A DNA stretch of 14,774 nucleotides from contig JBKPDV010000153.1 of assembly GCA_046728075.1 (NCBI GenBank), positions 1-14,774 of the forward strand, written 5' to 3'. This DNA is from JBKPDV01 sp046728075. GTDB taxonomy: Bacteria; Acidobacteriota; Thermoanaerobaculia; UBA5066; Gp7-AA6. The position numbers were made by a program, and so were the translations under genes. Of this stretch, positions 12,757 to 14,774 are shown in pieces. Every line of letters starts with the position of its first letter. Positions within the stretch are counted from its first letter, which is position 1. Under the pieces are notes generated by a model, which was not told the origin of the DNA, made no database searches, and saw only the letters and a list, made by a program, of their open reading frames with translations.

Positions 12757-13854
12757 GTGATCTCCCGAGTCCTTCCCGTTCCCCGCCGACTCGACCTGGT
12801 CATCCTCCTGTCGGCGCTTTCTCTGGCGGCCTTGGGCATCCTCTTCGTCGCTTCGACGACCTCCGCGGGCCGCCTGCACGGGCTGGCGACGCGCCAGGCG
12901 ATCTGGGTGGGTGTCGGATGCTGCCTTCTTTTCGCGGCGGTCGCCGCGGACTACCGGACGCTCTTGAAAATCTCTTTTCCGCTGTACCTGGCGAGCCTCG
13001 TGCCTCTGGTCTATCTGATCTTCTTCGGACAGCGGATTGCCAACGTCAAATCGTGGATCCGAATCGGATCGTTCCAGTTCCAGCCGGCGGAGATCACGAA
13101 GATCACCACGGCGCTGCTCGTCGCGTACCTCTTCGAGAACGAAGACGACGTTCGGCTTCGCCTCAAGGCCTTCGTCAAGCTGGGGGTCATCGTCGGAGTT
13201 CCGTTTCTGCTCGTCTTTTTGCAGCCCGACCTCGGCCTCGCGCTGACCTTTCTGCCGCTGCTGGCGGTCGGGTTCTTTTTCGGCGGAATGCCCTGGAAAG
13301 GATGGGTGGCGATCGCGCTGGTTGTGCTGGCAGTCGCCGGGGGAGGCTGGTTCTTTCTCAAGGACTATCAAAAACAGCGCATTTCGACCTTCTTCAATCC
13401 GGACCAGGACCAATTGAAAGCCGGCTACCAGGTGCGCCAATCCAAGATCGCCGTCGGATCGGGCGGGTTTTCCGGTAAGGGCTTCCGGTCCGGCACGCAG
13501 AGCCAGCTGCGGTTTCTGCCGGTCCAGCACACCGACTTCATTTTTGCGGTGATCGCGGAAGAGTGGGGATTCCTGGGGGTGATCCTCGTGCTCGGTCTCT
13601 TTGCGACGCTCGTGCTGCGCTGCCTCGGGCTCGCCCTCGTCGCCCGGGACCGCGGAGGGGTCTTTCTGATCCTGGCCCTCGCCTCGACGATCTTCTTCTC
13701 TGTGATGGTCAATACCTCGATGATGATCGGGCTCCTGCCGACGACGGGCATTCCGCTGCCGCTCGTCTCCTACGGAGGCTCCTCCGTCGCGACGACCTTT
13801 CTCGCGATCGGACTCGTTCTCGGAGTCGAGTACCGCCGCTTCGCCAACGCGTGA
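12757..13854 (+). CDS. rodA: SEDS glycosyltransferase RodA
   Basis: A 365-residue polytopic membrane enzyme that polymerises lipid II into glycan strands together with PBP2. About ten hydrophobic segments are visible, the first at 13-33 (DLVILLSALSLAALGILFVAS). SEDS signatures are ANVKSWIRIGSFQFQPAE (95-112), the extracellular loop NPDQDQLKAGYQVRQSKIAVGSG-type region, RFLPVQHTDFIFAVIAEEWG with Asp260 at the position of the catalytic Asp, and PTTGIPLPLVSYGGSS near the end. The start is GTG, ten bases after GGAGG. Adjacency to mrdA and the mre genes supports RodA over FtsW. The stop overlaps the rng start by GTGA. Confidence 0.96.
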   Translation: MISRVLPVPRRLDLVILLSALSLAALGILFVASTTSAGRLHGLATRQAIWVGVGCCLLFAAVAADYRTLLKISFPLYLASLVPLVYLIFFGQRIANVKSWIRIGSFQFQPAEITKITTALLVAYLFENEDDVRLRLKAFVKLGVIVGVPFLLVFLQPDLGLALTFLPLLAVGFFFGGMPWKGWVAIALVVLAVAGGGWFFLKDYQKQRISTFFNPDQDQLKAGYQVRQSKIAVGSGGFSGKGFRSGTQSQLRFLPVQHTDFIFAVIAEEWGFLGVILVLGLFATLVLRCLGLALVARDRGGVFLILALASTIFFSVMVNTSMMIGLLPTTGIPLPLVSYGGSSVATTFLAIGLVLGVEYRRFANA

Positions 13855-14774
13855 GAACGGAGATTCTCGTCAACGCGACACCCCCGGAGACCCGGGTGGC
13901 GATCACCGAGGACGGGCGGACCGTCGAGGTTCTGCACGAGCGTCGGCACCGCCGGAGTCTCGTCGGCAACGTCTACCTGGGTCGGATCCATCGCGTGCTT
14001 CCCGGGATGCAGGCGGCCTTCGTGTCGATCGGGCTCGACCGCGACGCCTTTCTCTACGTGGAAGACGTCCTGCCGCGCTCGGTCGATCTGGTGGCGGAGC
14101 TGGAAGGGGAGGAGCCTGTCCCGGTGCCGGATCGGGAGATCGGGCGCCCCCGCATCGACGATCTCGTCAAAGAGGGACAGCAACTCGTCGTGCAGGTGAC
14201 CAAAGATCCGATCGCGGGCAAAGGGCCGCGCGTGACGGCGAGCCTGTCGCTGCCCGGCCGCACTCTGGTCTATCTCCCCGACATGCGGGAAGCGGCGGTC
14301 TCCCGCCGGATCACGGACGAGACGGAGCGGGAAAGGCTGCGGCAGATCCTCGAATCGCTGCCGGTGCCCGGCGGTTTCATCGCTCGTACAGCGGCCGCCG
14401 GATGCACGCCGGAAGAGTTCGAGGCCGACCGGCGCTATTTGACCGAGCTCGCCGCGCACATCGAGAAGAAGGGGGAAAACGGCACGGCGCCAATTCTCCT
14501 GCATCGGGAACTGGATCTGGCGCTGAGGGTCGCGCGGGACCTCGCCGGCCCGGATGTCGCCGCGATCCGTGTGGATGAGGAAGCCACCCGGGCGCGCCTG
14601 GCCGAGTTTCTCGCGGCCGTGGCGCCGGGGCTTCTTTCCCGGCTCGAACTCGACCGCGGGGAGGCGCCTCTCTTCGAGCGCTTCGGAGTCGAAGCGGAGA
14701 TCGAGCGCGCGCTCCAGAACCGCGTGCCTCTGGCCTCGGGCGGCTCTGTCGTCATTCAACAGACGGAAGCATTG
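13851..14774 (+). CDS. rng: Ribonuclease G/E family endoribonuclease, 3'-truncated
   Basis: The frame is open to the window end, giving 308 residues. It opens MRTEILVNATPPETRVAI, matching the RNase G N-terminus. An S1-type RNA-binding region (about 36-130) contains VGNVYLGRIHRVLPGMQAAF, GLDRDAFLYVEDV and the family motif VTKDPIAGKGPRVT (116-129), followed by LVYLPD and a 5'-sensor-type region with GFIARTAA. The last visible residues, GGSVVIQQTEAL, directly precede the catalytic Asp motif of the family (I-D-V-N), which lies beyond the window. RNase G processes rRNA 5' ends and mRNAs; in many bacteria its gene follows mre-rodA. The GTG start overlaps the rodA stop, so translation is probably coupled; no separate Shine-Dalgarno is seen. 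Confidence 0.95.
   Translation, partial: MRTEILVNATPPETRVAITEDGRTVEVLHERRHRRSLVGNVYLGRIHRVLPGMQAAFVSIGLDRDAFLYVEDVLPRSVDLVAELEGEEPVPVPDREIGRPRIDDLVKEGQQLVVQVTKDPIAGKGPRVTASLSLPGRTLVYLPDMREAAVSRRITDETERERLRQILESLPVPGGFIARTAAAGCTPEEFEADRRYLTELAAHIEKKGENGTAPILLHRELDLALRVARDLAGPDVAAIRVDEEATRARLAEFLAAVAPGLLSRLELDRGEAPLFERFGVEAEIERALQNRVPLASGGSVVIQQTEAL

Noticed and set aside
1..14774. tRNA, rRNA, riboswitch, insertion sequence or phage attachment site
   Set aside because: No cloverleaf, no transposase or integrase, no long terminal inverted repeats with target duplications were seen; spacers are too short and are filled by heptamer arrays.

Overview
The window is GC-rich chromosomal DNA from a Gram-negative-type bacterium. 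The best guess is an Acidobacteriota lineage such as Thermoanaerobaculia. This rests on the first gene, a PD40/TolB-like propeller that resembles the C-terminal half of Acidobacteriota Ser/Thr kinase-PD40 proteins, and on the gene order; no marker gene is present to confirm it. Coding density is high and no RNA gene, transposase, integrase or CRISPR array is seen.

Layout. (a) 1-1464 (+): 3' part of a PD40 beta-propeller protein that begins before the window. (b) 1560-6357 (-): a four-gene cluster, transcribed leftward as a ppiD-like periplasmic folding factor, ruvA, ruvB and a YegS/BmrU-type lipid kinase. (c) 6358-6573: divergent control region. (d) 6574-14774 (+): a FecR-domain membrane protein followed by the rod-shape/elongasome cluster mreB, mreC, mreD, mrdA (PBP2), rodA and then rng (RNase G, cut by the window end). 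MreB, MreC and MreD make the cytoskeleton and membrane scaffold, RodA polymerises glycan and PBP2 cross-links it. The PpiD-like protein may help fold exported proteins. RuvAB migrates Holliday junctions; ruvC is not in the window.

The outstanding feature is in the spacers. All nine non-overlapping gene junctions contain an array with strict 7-nt periodicity, and the two overlapping junctions (mreC/mreD, rodA/rng) have none. Eight of the nine arrays are two-armed: 4-6 heptamers, a short loop, then 4-5 heptamers of the reverse-complement type, so each could fold into a long hairpin or cruciform. The heptamer core differs between loci (GGCGAA, GTTCA, AGCT, GGCGG, GAGAC, GACT), yet period, size and architecture stay the same. 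The arrays sit in convergent, divergent and co-directional spacers, nearly fill them, abut several start codons, and in one case supply the last 14 codons of a gene. This looks like a heptamer-phased palindromic repeat superfamily. The nearest known parallel is the single-orientation heptanucleotide STRR repeats of cyanobacteria, but the inverted, locus-specific design differs.

A second pattern lies in the plus-strand cluster. From mreB to rng all six genes start with TTG or GTG, and the ribosome binding sites of mrdA and rodA sit inside small hairpins just after the heptamer arrays, which suggests weak or structure-controlled translation of the elongasome.
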